A DNA stretch of 64,000 nucleotides, taken from assembly GCA_934167495.1 (NCBI GenBank), contig CAKPKP010000009.1, forward strand, positions 1 through 64,000. The letters are read 5' to 3'. Of this stretch, positions 1 through 9,223 are shown piece by piece (position 1 is the stretch's first letter; every line of letters starts with the position of its first letter). A program made the position numbers and the translations under genes. A model generated the notes under the pieces. That model saw nothing but the letters and a program-made list of their open reading frames with translations, ran no database searches and was not told where the DNA came from. The stretch comes from an uncultured Clostridia bacterium (GTDB lineage Bacteria; Bacillota; Clostridia; TANB77; CAG-508).

Positions 1-19
1 TATTTTAAACTATAATTTA

Positions 20-73
20 AAAAAAGAAAAGACTGTTTAACAAAATATTTTTATTATACTTTGTCAACAGTCT
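20..73 (-). terminator. Rho-independent terminator of the 0.1-kb orphan gene
   Basis: On the minus strand AGACTGTT (66-73) pairs with AACAGTCT (30-37), the stem continues with a bulge through ACAAA/TTTGT, and it is followed by a T-rich run at 20-29. It lies downstream of the minus-strand gene ending at 134. Confidence 0.7.
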
Positions 74-74
74 G

Positions 75-95
75 AAGCGACCGAAACGGTCGCTT
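75..95. other. GC-rich perfect hairpin
   Basis: AAGCGACCG, AAA, CGGTCGCTT form a 9-bp stem with a 3-nt loop. It is much richer in GC than its surroundings and sits between the orphan gene's stop and the T-tailed terminator. It has no T tail of its own in the minus direction, so it may be a tandem terminator arm or an RNA 3'-end stabiliser. Confidence 0.5.
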
Positions 96-133
96 TACTT
101 TGTAGCTTATGCGCAGATGATAGAAAATTACTT

Positions 134-592
134 TCATGAACGATTTTCGTATGACCAATAAAACATTATCAAGTCATTCTCGGTTTTGGAATATACTCCT
201 TCTTTTGCCAAGATTCCCTTAACCTCATCCATCAGATATTGTTTGAATTTAGGATCCAATTTTGAGTTATACTCTTGGCACATCTTCCCATTTTCAAAAC
301 AACTACCCGCGGTCACAGGAAAAATAGCTGCTCTTTCTTCAACAGTGGTTTCAATTAATACAGTTAATTCTCCTAAAGAATCATGCATCTCCACGCACAG
401 CTTCAGGTCTCTGGGAGGTTTTCCATTGTTAGCAGTTATCTCCGCCGTCATCTTTTCTACCATGTTTTCACACAGTATCTTTGCAACATTAGGAGCTTCT
501 TCCTTCACAATAGGTTCTACCTTCTCAGATAACATCACCTTGTAGGCTACATTAGCCTCTTTGTACATTGAGTTTAATTTTTCTTTAAGCAT
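134..592 (-). CDS. orphan protein of unknown function (cassette 1)
   Basis: A 152-residue protein that I do not recognise. It is soluble, acidic to neutral, with no signal peptide or membrane segment, and probably mixed alpha/beta; a Cys-containing stretch lies in the middle (ENMVEK..., GSCFENGKMC). The start is the ATG at 592, because GGAGG at 601-605 lies 8 nt upstream; an in-frame TTG at 607 overlaps that Shine-Dalgarno sequence and is unlikely to be used. Codons such as AAG, GAG, GTG and CTG are frequent, unlike the A/T-ending codons of neighbouring core genes, which suggests transfer or a different history. It is monocistronic with its own promoter, structured leader and terminator. Confidence 0.75.
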   Translation of the reverse strand: MLKEKLNSMYKEANVAYKVMLSEKVEPIVKEEAPNVAKILCENMVEKMTAEITANNGKPPRDLKLCVEMHDSLGELTVLIETTVEERAAIFPVTAGSCFENGKMCQEYNSKLDPKFKQYLMDEVKGILAKEGVYSKTENDLIMFYWSYENRS

Positions 593-598
593 CGTTTT

Positions 599-692
599 TT
601 CCTCCAATATTATTATTTGATTTCAAATGCAATAATTTGGAGAATTACCCTCCAAAAATACATTTGGAAGGTAACTACTATAAAAAACCTTC
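599..692 (-). promoter_or_regulatory. structured 5' leader with mutually exclusive hairpins
   Basis: Between the expected transcription start (about 694) and the start codon at 592, several pairings compete. GAAGGT (687-692) pairs with ACCTTC (667-672). A 12-bp stem pairs 663-674 with 645-656 with one G-U pair. TTCTCCAA (637-644) can pair with TTGGAGGAA (599-607), which contains the Shine-Dalgarno sequence. Freeing or masking the Shine-Dalgarno sequence by strand exchange is an inference. Confidence 0.45.
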
Positions 693-700
693 TATTAATT

Positions 701-729
701 ATTATACTACTTTTTACATATTATGTCAA
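701..729 (-). promoter_or_regulatory. sigma-A-type promoter of cassette 1
   Basis: TTGACA (729-724), exactly 17 bp, then TATAAT (706-701) on the minus strand: a consensus match. The spacer and -10 context closely resemble the promoter at 63769-63797. Confidence 0.85.
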
Positions 730-802
730 TTTTGTAACTATTAATCATTATGATTACAATTATTAGAGCCTGCTCTTCTTATAATTCTCTACATTAAATC
801 TT

Positions 803-2815
803 TTATCCTTGAGTTAATTTTATTAAAAAGTTTTTTACTCTTGTTTTTAAACCTTTTGGAAAAACTTTTAGTACATTTTGATATAATTTTCTCTTTTTAC
901 TTATTTTAACTTTATTTGCATCTTCATCGCGATATATATCTTCTTCTTTTACAACCCATCTCTTAGATTCTTCTTTTTCTTTTTCAGTTAAACTTATCTC
1001 TTGAATTTTTACATTTTTAAAGTATTCAATATATTTTTTTACATTCTTATCTATATCAAATTCTAGAGCTTTATCTTGAGCATTTTTACTCATTTCTTTA
1101 AGTTTTTCTTTATCTTTTAATAATTCTTCTATTTTTTCAACATACTTTTCAGCATTATTAACTTCTTTAATTATAAAACAGTTTTTACTATCCTCTGCAT
1201 ATTCATCTACACCAAAAGATTGTGACATTACAGGAACTGCTCCCGCAGCCATTGCTTCTAGTGCCATTAAACCAAACCCTTCCATTAAAGATGCATCTAC
1301 AAATATATCTGTTTTAAATAATATATTGCTAACTTCTTTTCTATTAAGAGGTCCTTTATAAAAGTTTATTTTTAGATTTTCATTATTATTTATTGGGAAC
1401 ATTATTTCTCTCATGTATATTACATTAATTTCAAAATTATAATTTTTTAATGTTAATAATTTTAATATTTCACTTAATATAAAATCCCCTTTTGCAAAAT
1501 TATCTCTAAAAACAAATGTTACTTGCTTTTTATCTTTTATCTGTTTATCTGAATTATAAAGTAAATCTGTGTTTATAGAATTTGGTATTACTTTAGCTTC
1601 TTTACCAAAATTTTCTTTGCATTTTTTTTGTAAGAATTCAGAAATTGCTAATATGTTTTGACTATTTTTACATGCAAGTTCTGCCCAAGAATAAATTTCT
1701 CCATTATCAAAACATGGTTCATAACCTTGCATAAAGTTAACACAAGGAATATTATAATGTTTAGCTATTGTCTCACAGAAAAATATAGTTGGATAAATAG
1801 TTCCTGCAATACATTTAGGACTTACTTCTTTTATATCCTTCATAAAGCTTGGAGAAAATATCATTATCTCTTTATATTCATGTATTCTTTCTGTTAATAT
1901 ATTTGCAAAATATCCATTTATATTTAAATAATTTACAATATCAACAATAACATGTACTCCACCAGCTTTTTGATGAATATCTGGTAAGAAAAATAAAATA
2001 TTTGGTTCTGGTTTTTTATCTATTTTTAAATTATTTTTTATATATTCTATTGGATCATTTTTTACATATTCTTGCATTTTTTTATTGTATTGTTCTCCCC
2101 AACGTTCAAAGAATATTGCTCTATTATGATCTAATCTTTTTTGTTTTTCTGGGCTTGTCCCAAAAGACACTTCAGATTTATGGTATACATATGTATCAAT
2201 TGCAACTTTAGCTTCAAATCCTTGCTCATGAGCTTTAAATTGATAATCTGTTTCATCTCCATATCCCATTCCGTATATTTCATCTAAATATCCTGTTTTT
2301 TGCATACATTCTCTAGATATCATTAAACAATTACCTACAACTGTACAAGCATCAAAATTCATTCCTTTAAAATTCTCGTAGAATAAATCATTAACTTGCA
2401 TATAGCTATAATGTTCTGGTATATCATATGATAAATTTGCTGCATTACTAGATATAGGACATATTAAGCCTATTTTTTTATTCTTTTCCATATGATCAAT
2501 TAACTTTGGTATTGTATTTTTTGAAACTAAACAATCTGTATTTAATAATAATATATATTCTGCAGTTGTTTTATCCATGCCTCTATTAACGTTTTTTATA
2601 AATCCTAAATTATTCTCATTTTTATATACTTCAATTTTAGGATATTTTTTCTCTAAATTTCTTATACAATTACATGTAAGTTCATCTGAATTATCATTCA
2701 TTAAAATTACTTTTCCAATATATTCATCTGGTGTATTTTTATATAAAGCATATACACACATTTTTACCCATTCTGGTGAATTATATATTGGAATAATTAT
2801 ATCGCATTTACTCAT
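803..2815 (-). CDS. two-domain glycosyltransferase (GT2 + GT4)
   Basis: A 670-residue fusion. The N-terminal part (about residues 3-250) is a GT-A family 2 domain beginning CDIIIPIYNS, with an acidic NDNSDE strand and an NTD metal/sugar-nucleotide motif at about residues 92-94. The C-terminal part (about 270-620) is a GT-B family 4 domain with the conserved EGFGLMALEAMAAG nucleotide-sugar loop. Such enzymes add two sugars in succession to a surface polysaccharide or to rhamnan-like chains. It is the last gene of the glycan operon, starting 1 bp after the stop of the membrane protein gene, with AGAAAGGAG upstream. The sugar specificity cannot be read from sequence. Confidence 0.85.
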   Translation of the reverse strand: MSKCDIIIPIYNSPEWVKMCVYALYKNTPDEYIGKVILMNDNSDELTCNCIRNLEKKYPKIEVYKNENNLGFIKNVNRGMDKTTAEYILLLNTDCLVSKNTIPKLIDHMEKNKKIGLICPISSNAANLSYDIPEHYSYMQVNDLFYENFKGMNFDACTVVGNCLMISRECMQKTGYLDEIYGMGYGDETDYQFKAHEQGFEAKVAIDTYVYHKSEVSFGTSPEKQKRLDHNRAIFFERWGEQYNKKMQEYVKNDPIEYIKNNLKIDKKPEPNILFFLPDIHQKAGGVHVIVDIVNYLNINGYFANILTERIHEYKEIMIFSPSFMKDIKEVSPKCIAGTIYPTIFFCETIAKHYNIPCVNFMQGYEPCFDNGEIYSWAELACKNSQNILAISEFLQKKCKENFGKEAKVIPNSINTDLLYNSDKQIKDKKQVTFVFRDNFAKGDFILSEILKLLTLKNYNFEINVIYMREIMFPINNNENLKINFYKGPLNRKEVSNILFKTDIFVDASLMEGFGLMALEAMAAGAVPVMSQSFGVDEYAEDSKNCFIIKEVNNAEKYVEKIEELLKDKEKLKEMSKNAQDKALEFDIDKNVKKYIEYFKNVKIQEISLTEKEKEESKRWVVKEEDIYRDEDANKVKISKKRKLYQNVLKVFPKGLKTRVKNFLIKLTQG

Positions 2816-2816
2816 T

Positions 2817-4424
2817 CTATTCTCCTTTCTTACTTTTTTCTATATTATTTATTTTATATTTTTTTCTATACACAATAGCATATATGCTAAGCATTATTGC
2901 TAAAAATGTTGGTATTAATGCTGGGATTGTATATCTATCTATAGTTGCACCTAATACAGTATGAAGTAATATGTGCACAAAACTAAATGAATATAATATA
3001 GTTATTATATCTATTATATTTCTATATTTTTCATTATATTTTTTCTTAACTAAAAATACTGATATAATACTAGCTATTGTAAATATTGGTAATAAAGCAT
3101 AACATATTTTCATTACTATTATTTCTGGAGTTTGTAAATTTTTCATAACAACATTTACAATTCTTATAGGAGTATTTTTTTCTTTATATATTAAAGCATA
3201 TGGTTCATATTCTTCTGATAACACAAATGTATTTTCCATCTCTGGCTCATATATTCTAAATCCTATAGCTCCTATTTCTACTGAATTTGTAAAATCTAAG
3301 CCTTTATTTATTATAATTTGCATTCCATCAAATTCTATATTATATAAACTTACTGTTGCTAAATAATTTGTTACATAACTATTTACAATTGCTTTTGGCT
3401 CTTTAACAAGTGTAGATAATAAATATTTTATTGAATCACCAACAGAAAGAACATTGTTTTTAGAATATATTACATCATAATTTTCTTTTTTTGTATCTAT
3501 TACACTAAATGATTTATATTCTGAATTATTTTCTAATATTTCAACCATTTTTTCTTTATCTTCTTGAGTTAATTTTTCATTTTGCTTTATAGTTTCAATA
3601 TTATTAAATTCTTCTGCATTTTTTAAAGTGTATTCTGTTATTCCTTTTATAATACCTTCACTTAAAAATCCTTCTGATGTTCTGTTTTCTTGTATTTTAA
3701 CATTATTCTTATATAATACAAAATTCCATAGTTTCATACTTCCAAACAAAATAATTACACAAGATAAAACTGTTATAAATCTTTGCAATAAGTTTTTTAC
3801 ATTTGTATTTCTTATAAAAGATAATACTGCCGAAATAAGTATTGGAAATAAAACTGTTCCTACATATGGTTGTTTTAGATGCCATGCAATAGCTACTAAT
3901 ATTGATAATATTACTGTATAAATAATATATTTAATTTTATTTTCTTTAAAGTCAATATTCATCCATTTCCATGATAAGTAACAACCAAGTACTGAAAAAG
4001 TTGCTGCAAAGAATTCAGTTAATACTACATGATAATATCCAAATATTATTGGATTTATTGCTATTAATATACAAAATAATATTCCAAATATCCATTTCAT
4101 TTTTTTAGATAAACATTCTTCATTTTTTACAGTATCTTTGTATATAAAATAACATGTACCTAACATTGTAATATAGAATATATACATTCCCACTAACAAA
4201 CCAGATGTATTATAACCGAATAGCATGTTGCTTACTCTAATAAACAATGGAAAAACTATACTTCTAGCAACATCCCATGTAGAGAAATCACCATATTGAG
4301 TTAATAAACTTGTTAACCACAAATAATGTGAAGAATCATATGTAATTGTTATTTTATATGTAAAAAAAATCATAGTTATTAATATAAGACCTATTGTTAT
4401 AAATATATTATTGTTTTTTTTCAT
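2817..4424 (-). CDS. polytopic membrane protein, probable GT-C glycosyltransferase
   Basis: A 535-residue protein with roughly ten hydrophobic segments. The first loop, just after transmembrane segment 1, carries TYDSSHYL, resembling the acidic D-x(2)-HY loop of lipid-phosphosugar-dependent GT-C enzymes. A large hydrophilic loop (about residues 240-390) lies between the two membrane blocks. It sits between a glycosyltransferase gene and a degenerate methyltransferase gene in an ABC-export glycan operon, which supports a role in building or decorating a polyprenol-linked surface polymer. I cannot assign a named family with certainty; a flippase or polymerase is an alternative. Confidence 0.6.
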   Translation of the reverse strand: MKKNNNIFITIGLILITMIFFTYKITITYDSSHYLWLTSLLTQYGDFSTWDVARSIVFPLFIRVSNMLFGYNTSGLLVGMYIFYITMLGTCYFIYKDTVKNEECLSKKMKWIFGILFCILIAINPIIFGYYHVVLTEFFAATFSVLGCYLSWKWMNIDFKENKIKYIIYTVILSILVAIAWHLKQPYVGTVLFPILISAVLSFIRNTNVKNLLQRFITVLSCVIILFGSMKLWNFVLYKNNVKIQENRTSEGFLSEGIIKGITEYTLKNAEEFNNIETIKQNEKLTQEDKEKMVEILENNSEYKSFSVIDTKKENYDVIYSKNNVLSVGDSIKYLLSTLVKEPKAIVNSYVTNYLATVSLYNIEFDGMQIIINKGLDFTNSVEIGAIGFRIYEPEMENTFVLSEEYEPYALIYKEKNTPIRIVNVVMKNLQTPEIIVMKICYALLPIFTIASIISVFLVKKKYNEKYRNIIDIITILYSFSFVHILLHTVLGATIDRYTIPALIPTFLAIMLSIYAIVYRKKYKINNIEKSKKGE

Positions 4425-4466
4425 TTTTTCCTCTTTTCTATATATTTTTCAATCATAATATAAAGT

Positions 4467-6032
4467 TTATTTGTTTTTTCTAAATAAATTTTTTACCATC
4501 TTTCCTATATTGAAATTAGCATTTTCAGTTTCTTCTTGACTTTCTGTTTCATTTACTTCTTCATTTGTTTCTTCTATCTCTTCAGCTCTTTTTTCTAATA
4601 TATCTTCTATTACCTCATCAGTTTGTTCAACTTTTTCTTCTACTGCATTATTTTTAAAGTAACTGCTTATTGTTTCTCTATATTCATTTATAACATCTTC
4701 ATCTAATATTTCAGTTTGAATTTTCTTTTCTAACTCTTCAAAATAAATAATGTAATCTTTTATTGTTAATTTTTCAAATAATTCATCTTTCTCTATAAAG
4801 TTACCTAATTTTTTTGAATTGTATGTATATAAATTATTAATTGATCTATATAAAATAAATTCTAATGGTATATTATCAAATTTCCATTCTTGGTCATAAA
4901 AAACATAACCATTATCATAGAAAATATTTTCAAATGATAAATCTATATAGCCTTGTTTTACAAAATTCATTTTTTCCAATATCTCACTTGGAACTTCAAT
5001 ATTAAATTGTTTAAAAATATTTTCTTCATATTCTGCATTTTTTTCTAATTTATCACTTATGTATTTATACCAATTCTCAATCTCTTTATAGGCTTCTTCT
5101 GCTTTTCCATGTTTAATTTTTTCAACAATTATATCATCTAGTTCATTTTTCATGAATTTTCCTAATATTGTTTCGTTCTCTACTTTTTCAATTGTTTTAA
5201 ATCCTAAGCTATTTAATTCTTCTAAGTTTTTGCCTATATCTCTTATGTGACTAATAGCCTCATCATTTTCAGCTACTTTTTTTACTGAATTTTTATCAAT
5301 AGTCAAAATTAATTTATATTTTTCTTTTCTTAATATATTGTAACTTACAAATTTAATAGTATTTTCTATTTCTTTTTTTCCTATTTCCACAAAATAAGAA
5401 TTCGTAAAATATGTAAACATATCATTATCGCATATTTGTTTTATTACATCTATTTCATTAAATGTAATATTACTTCCCTCTTCATAACTTAAAGGATACA
5501 ATATTTTACTATGGTTTGATTTTGGTAAGAACTCATCTGTAAAAATGGAATTAGTATTTCTATAGTCTGGTAAAGGATAATAAAATTTGTAATTTGAAAA
5601 TCCTGCTTCTTTTATAAATTTTTCTATTTCCCTTTTTAGCAATAAATTTGGCATCTTTTGTCTTATTTCACTTTCAACACCTTCATATATTCTAGAATAA
5701 TATTTACTTTTTGCCCCAGCTAAATATTTAATTCCAAGCCTATTATCTATTGCAAGCAATATTTTTCCATCTTCATTTAAATGTTCTTTTAAATTTCTTA
5801 AGAAAGTAGAATAAGCTTTTTCATTTTCTATTATAGTTGGTGCATATTCAAAAGTTCCTATTAATGTTATGTAATCGTAAGTTCCTTGAATTTGCAAATC
5901 TTGTATTGATTGCTGTTCTAATTCAAAATTCTTTTTAATTTTTTCGAGAATACTAGTTGTATCATAAATTTCTAAAACTTTTGCATTTTCTCTGAAAGGA
6001 TACCATTTTAGTATATTTGCACTATTATTCAT
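4467..6032 (-). CDS. degenerate class I methyltransferase-like protein with kinase-like C-terminal region
   Basis: A 521-residue protein. The opening WYPFRENAKVLEI aligns with clostridial surface-polysaccharide methyltransferases, in which this stretch continues into a glycine-rich SAM-binding loop (GxGxG). Here it reads YDTTSILEK with no glycines, so SAM binding looks lost. Later landmarks of the fold remain (YDYITLIGTFEY, LKEHLNEDGKILLAIDNRLG). The C-terminal part contains DLSFENIFYDNG and FYDQEW, resembling the catalytic and metal segments of choline/aminoglycoside-kinase-like folds. It ends in a Glu-rich tail followed by a basic amphipathic segment, perhaps for membrane association. It is encoded in the glycan operon. 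Confidence 0.55.
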   Translation of the reverse strand: MNNSANILKWYPFRENAKVLEIYDTTSILEKIKKNFELEQQSIQDLQIQGTYDYITLIGTFEYAPTIIENEKAYSTFLRNLKEHLNEDGKILLAIDNRLGIKYLAGAKSKYYSRIYEGVESEIRQKMPNLLLKREIEKFIKEAGFSNYKFYYPLPDYRNTNSIFTDEFLPKSNHSKILYPLSYEEGSNITFNEIDVIKQICDNDMFTYFTNSYFVEIGKKEIENTIKFVSYNILRKEKYKLILTIDKNSVKKVAENDEAISHIRDIGKNLEELNSLGFKTIEKVENETILGKFMKNELDDIIVEKIKHGKAEEAYKEIENWYKYISDKLEKNAEYEENIFKQFNIEVPSEILEKMNFVKQGYIDLSFENIFYDNGYVFYDQEWKFDNIPLEFILYRSINNLYTYNSKKLGNFIEKDELFEKLTIKDYIIYFEELEKKIQTEILDEDVINEYRETISSYFKNNAVEEKVEQTDEVIEDILEKRAEEIEETNEEVNETESQEETENANFNIGKMVKNLFRKNK

Positions 6033-6045
6033 ATTATATCTCCTT

Positions 6046-6945
6046 TTACTTTATCTTCAAAATAATATCTCCATCTTTTTCTACATAATTTTCTCGAACC
6101 CCAATATTATCTATCCATTTTCTTACTTCTAAAGTCTTCCAGTTTCCAGACCCGTAGCCATTTCCATTATCATTATTCCATAGCCATTCTGGTGTTGGCC
6201 ACAAACATATAGTTGGATTTACTGCTTTATAAAGTTCTTCTGTTGCACCTGCTTGTCCATGGTGAGCCATTTGAACTATATCACTTTTTAGCTTATCTTT
6301 TTGATTTAATAATAATTTTTCACTTGACTTTTCTCCAGTATCTCCTAATATTAAAAGTTTAGTTTTACCAGTATCAAACTTTATAACCATACTTTGTTCA
6401 TTACCAGGATTTTCAGTGAATTCAGGATTTCTTATTCCAAGTATTTCAACATTTATATCATCTATGTTAATTATTTCATTTAACTCTGGTGATTTTACTT
6501 TGTCCTTTATTTTTTCTTCATTTAAAGTATCTATTAATGCCTCAGAAAACTCTGCTCTTGTAGGTTCATTTACTTGATACCATTCTTTTTCATTTAGAGA
6601 AACATATATATTATCAACTTGAACGTCATCACTTTTCATAATTTCTACAAAAGCTCCTGCATGATCATTATGATTGTGTGTTAGGAACCAATAATCTACT
6701 TTGTTATCATGATTTTGTATATATTTTAAAAGATTTTTTGCATCTTCACCTAATCCACCATCTATTACTATCATCTTGTCATTTTTAGTTTTTATTATAT
6801 ATCCCATCATCTGACCTTTGGTTTGAGGAGATAATTGTATTAATTCTATTTTATTAATATTCTCTATTTTTATTAAGGTAAAAAACATTAAAACTGCAAT
6901 TATTACTAATATTCCAATAGCTTTAGTTTTATTTTTTTTTATCAT
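6046..6945 (-). CDS. membrane-anchored metallo-beta-lactamase-fold hydrolase (ComEC-C-like)
   Basis: A 299-residue protein. One N-terminal transmembrane segment (about residues 9-25) is followed by a metallo-beta-lactamase domain with the THNHNDHAG metal motif (HxHxDH) near residue 90 and LLILGDTGEKS as the metal-bridging Asp strand. This type resembles the C-terminal hydrolase domain of ComEC and the stand-alone secreted versions of it. The start codon overlaps the stop of the ABC ATPase gene by 4 nt, so the two are translationally coupled. Finding it inside a polysaccharide-export operon is unusual; it may cleave a phosphodiester or lactone in the exported polymer, but the substrate is unknown. 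Confidence 0.7.
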   Translation of the reverse strand: MIKKNKTKAIGILVIIAVLMFFTLIKIENINKIELIQLSPQTKGQMMGYIIKTKNDKMIVIDGGLGEDAKNLLKYIQNHDNKVDYWFLTHNHNDHAGAFVEIMKSDDVQVDNIYVSLNEKEWYQVNEPTRAEFSEALIDTLNEEKIKDKVKSPELNEIINIDDINVEILGIRNPEFTENPGNEQSMVIKFDTGKTKLLILGDTGEKSSEKLLLNQKDKLKSDIVQMAHHGQAGATEELYKAVNPTICLWPTPEWLWNNDNGNGYGSGNWKTLEVRKWIDNIGVRENYVEKDGDIILKIK

Positions 6946-8279
6946 TTTTCTACTCTTTCTATATTCATCTTTGTATCTAATTTAACCATTCCTACGCAAT
7001 CTTTATTAGATAATATTTCAATTAACAAAGCTTCATATTTTCTGTTTAATACTTCTAACTCTCCATTCGCATCAATGTGTGTGCAACTAAAAGATAATGT
7101 ATATGGACCAGGAGCAATTGGTAATACTTGTTTAAACTCTGCAACTGCAATATCACCTTTTTTAAATTTTCCTGGATAAATTTTTTCTATCATAGAATTT
7201 GTTCCAGCTATTTCAACACCATTAAAATTCTTTATTGTCATTGTAAAAATTGGATTATCTATTTCTTTATTAAACTTAATTTTTGATTTTAAAACGATTT
7301 CTTTTTCGTTATCAACTGTATTTAAAAACTTTCCATTTTCATCGAAGATACCATAGTCAATTACTTCTGCTGATAAATTTCCATATTCTATTAAATTAGG
7401 ATTTTGATTGAAATGACTTTTCCAAGTGTCTTCCTCTTTTTTTCCTTCATGCCTTTTCTCTGTTGATTCTTCTGATTTAGAATTTTCTTTTTCTATTTCC
7501 TTTTTCTTTGTTCTATCATCATTTCCTGTGATTATTTTTTTATAAAGTTCTACACCATCTTTTACGTTTCCATCATATGTTTTAGTTCCTTTTTCAAGTA
7601 TTATTGCTCTATTACAATTTTTTAAAACATCTGAAACATTATGTGTTACAAAAAGAATTGTTTTTCCTTTTTCTTTAAATTCTTCAAATTTCTTAAAACA
7701 TTTTAATTGAAATGCCATGTCTCCAACAGACAAAACTTCGTCTACAATTAATATATCTGGGTCAACATTTATAGCACAAGCAAAAGCTAAACGAGCAAAC
7801 ATACCTGATGAATATGTTTTTACTGGTTGATATAGATGATCTCCAATATCAGCAAAATCAATAATATCTTGTTTTCTCTCTTCTATTTCTTTATTAGTTA
7901 GCCCCATAACTTGTCCATGTTGGTATATATTCTCTACACCTGTTAGTTCCATGTTAAAGGCTACTCCTAATTCAAGTAATGAACTTATTTTTCCCTTTAC
8001 TTTTAACTCTCCTGATGTTGGAACTACAACTCCTGTAATCATTTTTAATAATGTTGATTTTCCTGCACCATTTTTTCCAAGTATCCCTAATACTTCACCT
8101 TTTTTTATTGTTAAATTTAAATTATTCATTGCTTTAAAAGTATCATGTAATTTTATCTTTGGAAAAACAGCTTCAATTAATCTATCTTTTTTTCTTTTAA
8201 ATATCTTATAATCTTTTACTAAATCTTTAATTTCTATTACAACATCATCTTGGTTAGGAATATTTTCTTCTTGTTCCAT
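6942..8279 (-). CDS. ABC transporter ATP-binding protein for polysaccharide/teichoic acid export (Wzt/TagH type)
   Basis: A 445-residue protein. The nucleotide-binding domain spans about residues 10-255: Walker A GKNGAGKST, signature YSSGMFARLAFA, Walker B ILIVDEVLSVGD and the switch His in FVTHN. A charged Lys/Glu linker (about 255-290) leads to a beta-sandwich domain (about 295-440) like the C-terminal carbohydrate-binding domain of Wzt, which in family members recognises the modified end of the glycan. The permease gene lies 32 bp upstream. The complex would sit at the cytoplasmic membrane and export undecaprenol-linked polymer. Confidence 0.9.
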   Translation of the reverse strand: MEQEENIPNQDDVVIEIKDLVKDYKIFKRKKDRLIEAVFPKIKLHDTFKAMNNLNLTIKKGEVLGILGKNGAGKSTLLKMITGVVVPTSGELKVKGKISSLLELGVAFNMELTGVENIYQHGQVMGLTNKEIEERKQDIIDFADIGDHLYQPVKTYSSGMFARLAFACAINVDPDILIVDEVLSVGDMAFQLKCFKKFEEFKEKGKTILFVTHNVSDVLKNCNRAIILEKGTKTYDGNVKDGVELYKKIITGNDDRTKKKEIEKENSKSEESTEKRHEGKKEEDTWKSHFNQNPNLIEYGNLSAEVIDYGIFDENGKFLNTVDNEKEIVLKSKIKFNKEIDNPIFTMTIKNFNGVEIAGTNSMIEKIYPGKFKKGDIAVAEFKQVLPIAPGPYTLSFSCTHIDANGELEVLNRKYEALLIEILSNKDCVGMVKLDTKMNIERVEK

Positions 8280-8311
8280 AGTTTGATTCCTTTCTATTAT
8301 TTTATTATATT

Positions 8312-9103
8312 CTATAAAACATCTGCAAAATCTTTTTTGTTTTTCTTAAATACATAATTTCCCCATACAAACATAATTATCGTAATTGCCCAAAAAACAA
8401 TAGTAAATAAGAAATAATTTTCTGTTATTATATTTCCAGATATAAAAGCTTCTCTCATGGCTGTAATTAAATATGTAAATGGTGTGCATTTTATAATTGC
8501 TAATATTATTGGATGTTTGCTAAGCATTCCTAAATCCCATATAATTGGTGTGAACCAAAAGAACAATTGCATTACAATTCCAAGCAAATTTGAAAAATCT
8601 GGTACAATTGTAGTAATTGCTGAAGTAAATCTTGTGAAAGCTATTACAAAGCAATAAGTAGCAAATAACGCATAAACAAGTTGAAAAACATTGGGTATAT
8701 ACTTAAACATAATACATACTATAGTTGATATTAAAATTAAGCATAAACCTACAAAGCTTGCCGATACTATAGATATCATTGGGATAATATCTATAGGGAA
8801 TACCACTTTTTTTACCAAATAACTATAACTTCTAATTGATACACTTGCTGACATTATACTATCATTAATCCATTGCCACATTGCCATAGCTGGTAAATAC
8901 CATACAAGATATGGATTTTTGCCACTGCTTTTAATATTTAATATATATTGAAATACAATTACATATGTAAACATAAAAACAAAAGGTTGTAAAAAACCCC
9001 AAATGCTTCCTAAGCTTGTACTTGCAAATCTATTTTTAAAATCATTTCTTCCTAATTGCCATATTAATTTTTTATTTTTTGCTATTGTTTTAAAAAACTC
9101 CAT
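8312..9103 (-). CDS. ABC-2 family permease for polysaccharide/teichoic acid export (Wzm/TagG type)
   Basis: A 263-residue protein with six predicted transmembrane helices. It has the typical ABC-2 N-terminus: an amphipathic start followed by LIWQLGRNDFKNRFASTSLG and then the first membrane helix. The length matches the Wzm/TagG/RfbA family. It is the first gene of the minus-strand operon, directly behind the promoter at 9162-9190, and is followed by its ATPase gene. Confidence 0.88.
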   Translation of the reverse strand: MEFFKTIAKNKKLIWQLGRNDFKNRFASTSLGSIWGFLQPFVFMFTYVIVFQYILNIKSSGKNPYLVWYLPAMAMWQWINDSIMSASVSIRSYSYLVKKVVFPIDIIPMISIVSASFVGLCLILISTIVCIMFKYIPNVFQLVYALFATYCFVIAFTRFTSAITTIVPDFSNLLGIVMQLFFWFTPIIWDLGMLSKHPIILAIIKCTPFTYLITAMREAFISGNIITENYFLFTIVFWAITIIMFVWGNYVFKKNKKDFADVL

Positions 9104-9161
9104 TTAATCTCTCTCCTTGGTATATAATTGTTAATTTTATTATCACAATTAATATAGGCTA

Positions 9162-9190
9162 ATTTTATATTTTATATGCTGATTTGTCAA
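9162..9190 (-). promoter_or_regulatory. promoter of the glycan-export operon
   Basis: TTGACA (9190-9185), 17 bp, TAAAAT (9167-9162) on the minus strand, about 60 bp upstream of the permease start. Confidence 0.75.
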
Positions 9191-9223
9191 GTTTTTAGCC
9201 CTTAAATGATGTTATAAATTACA

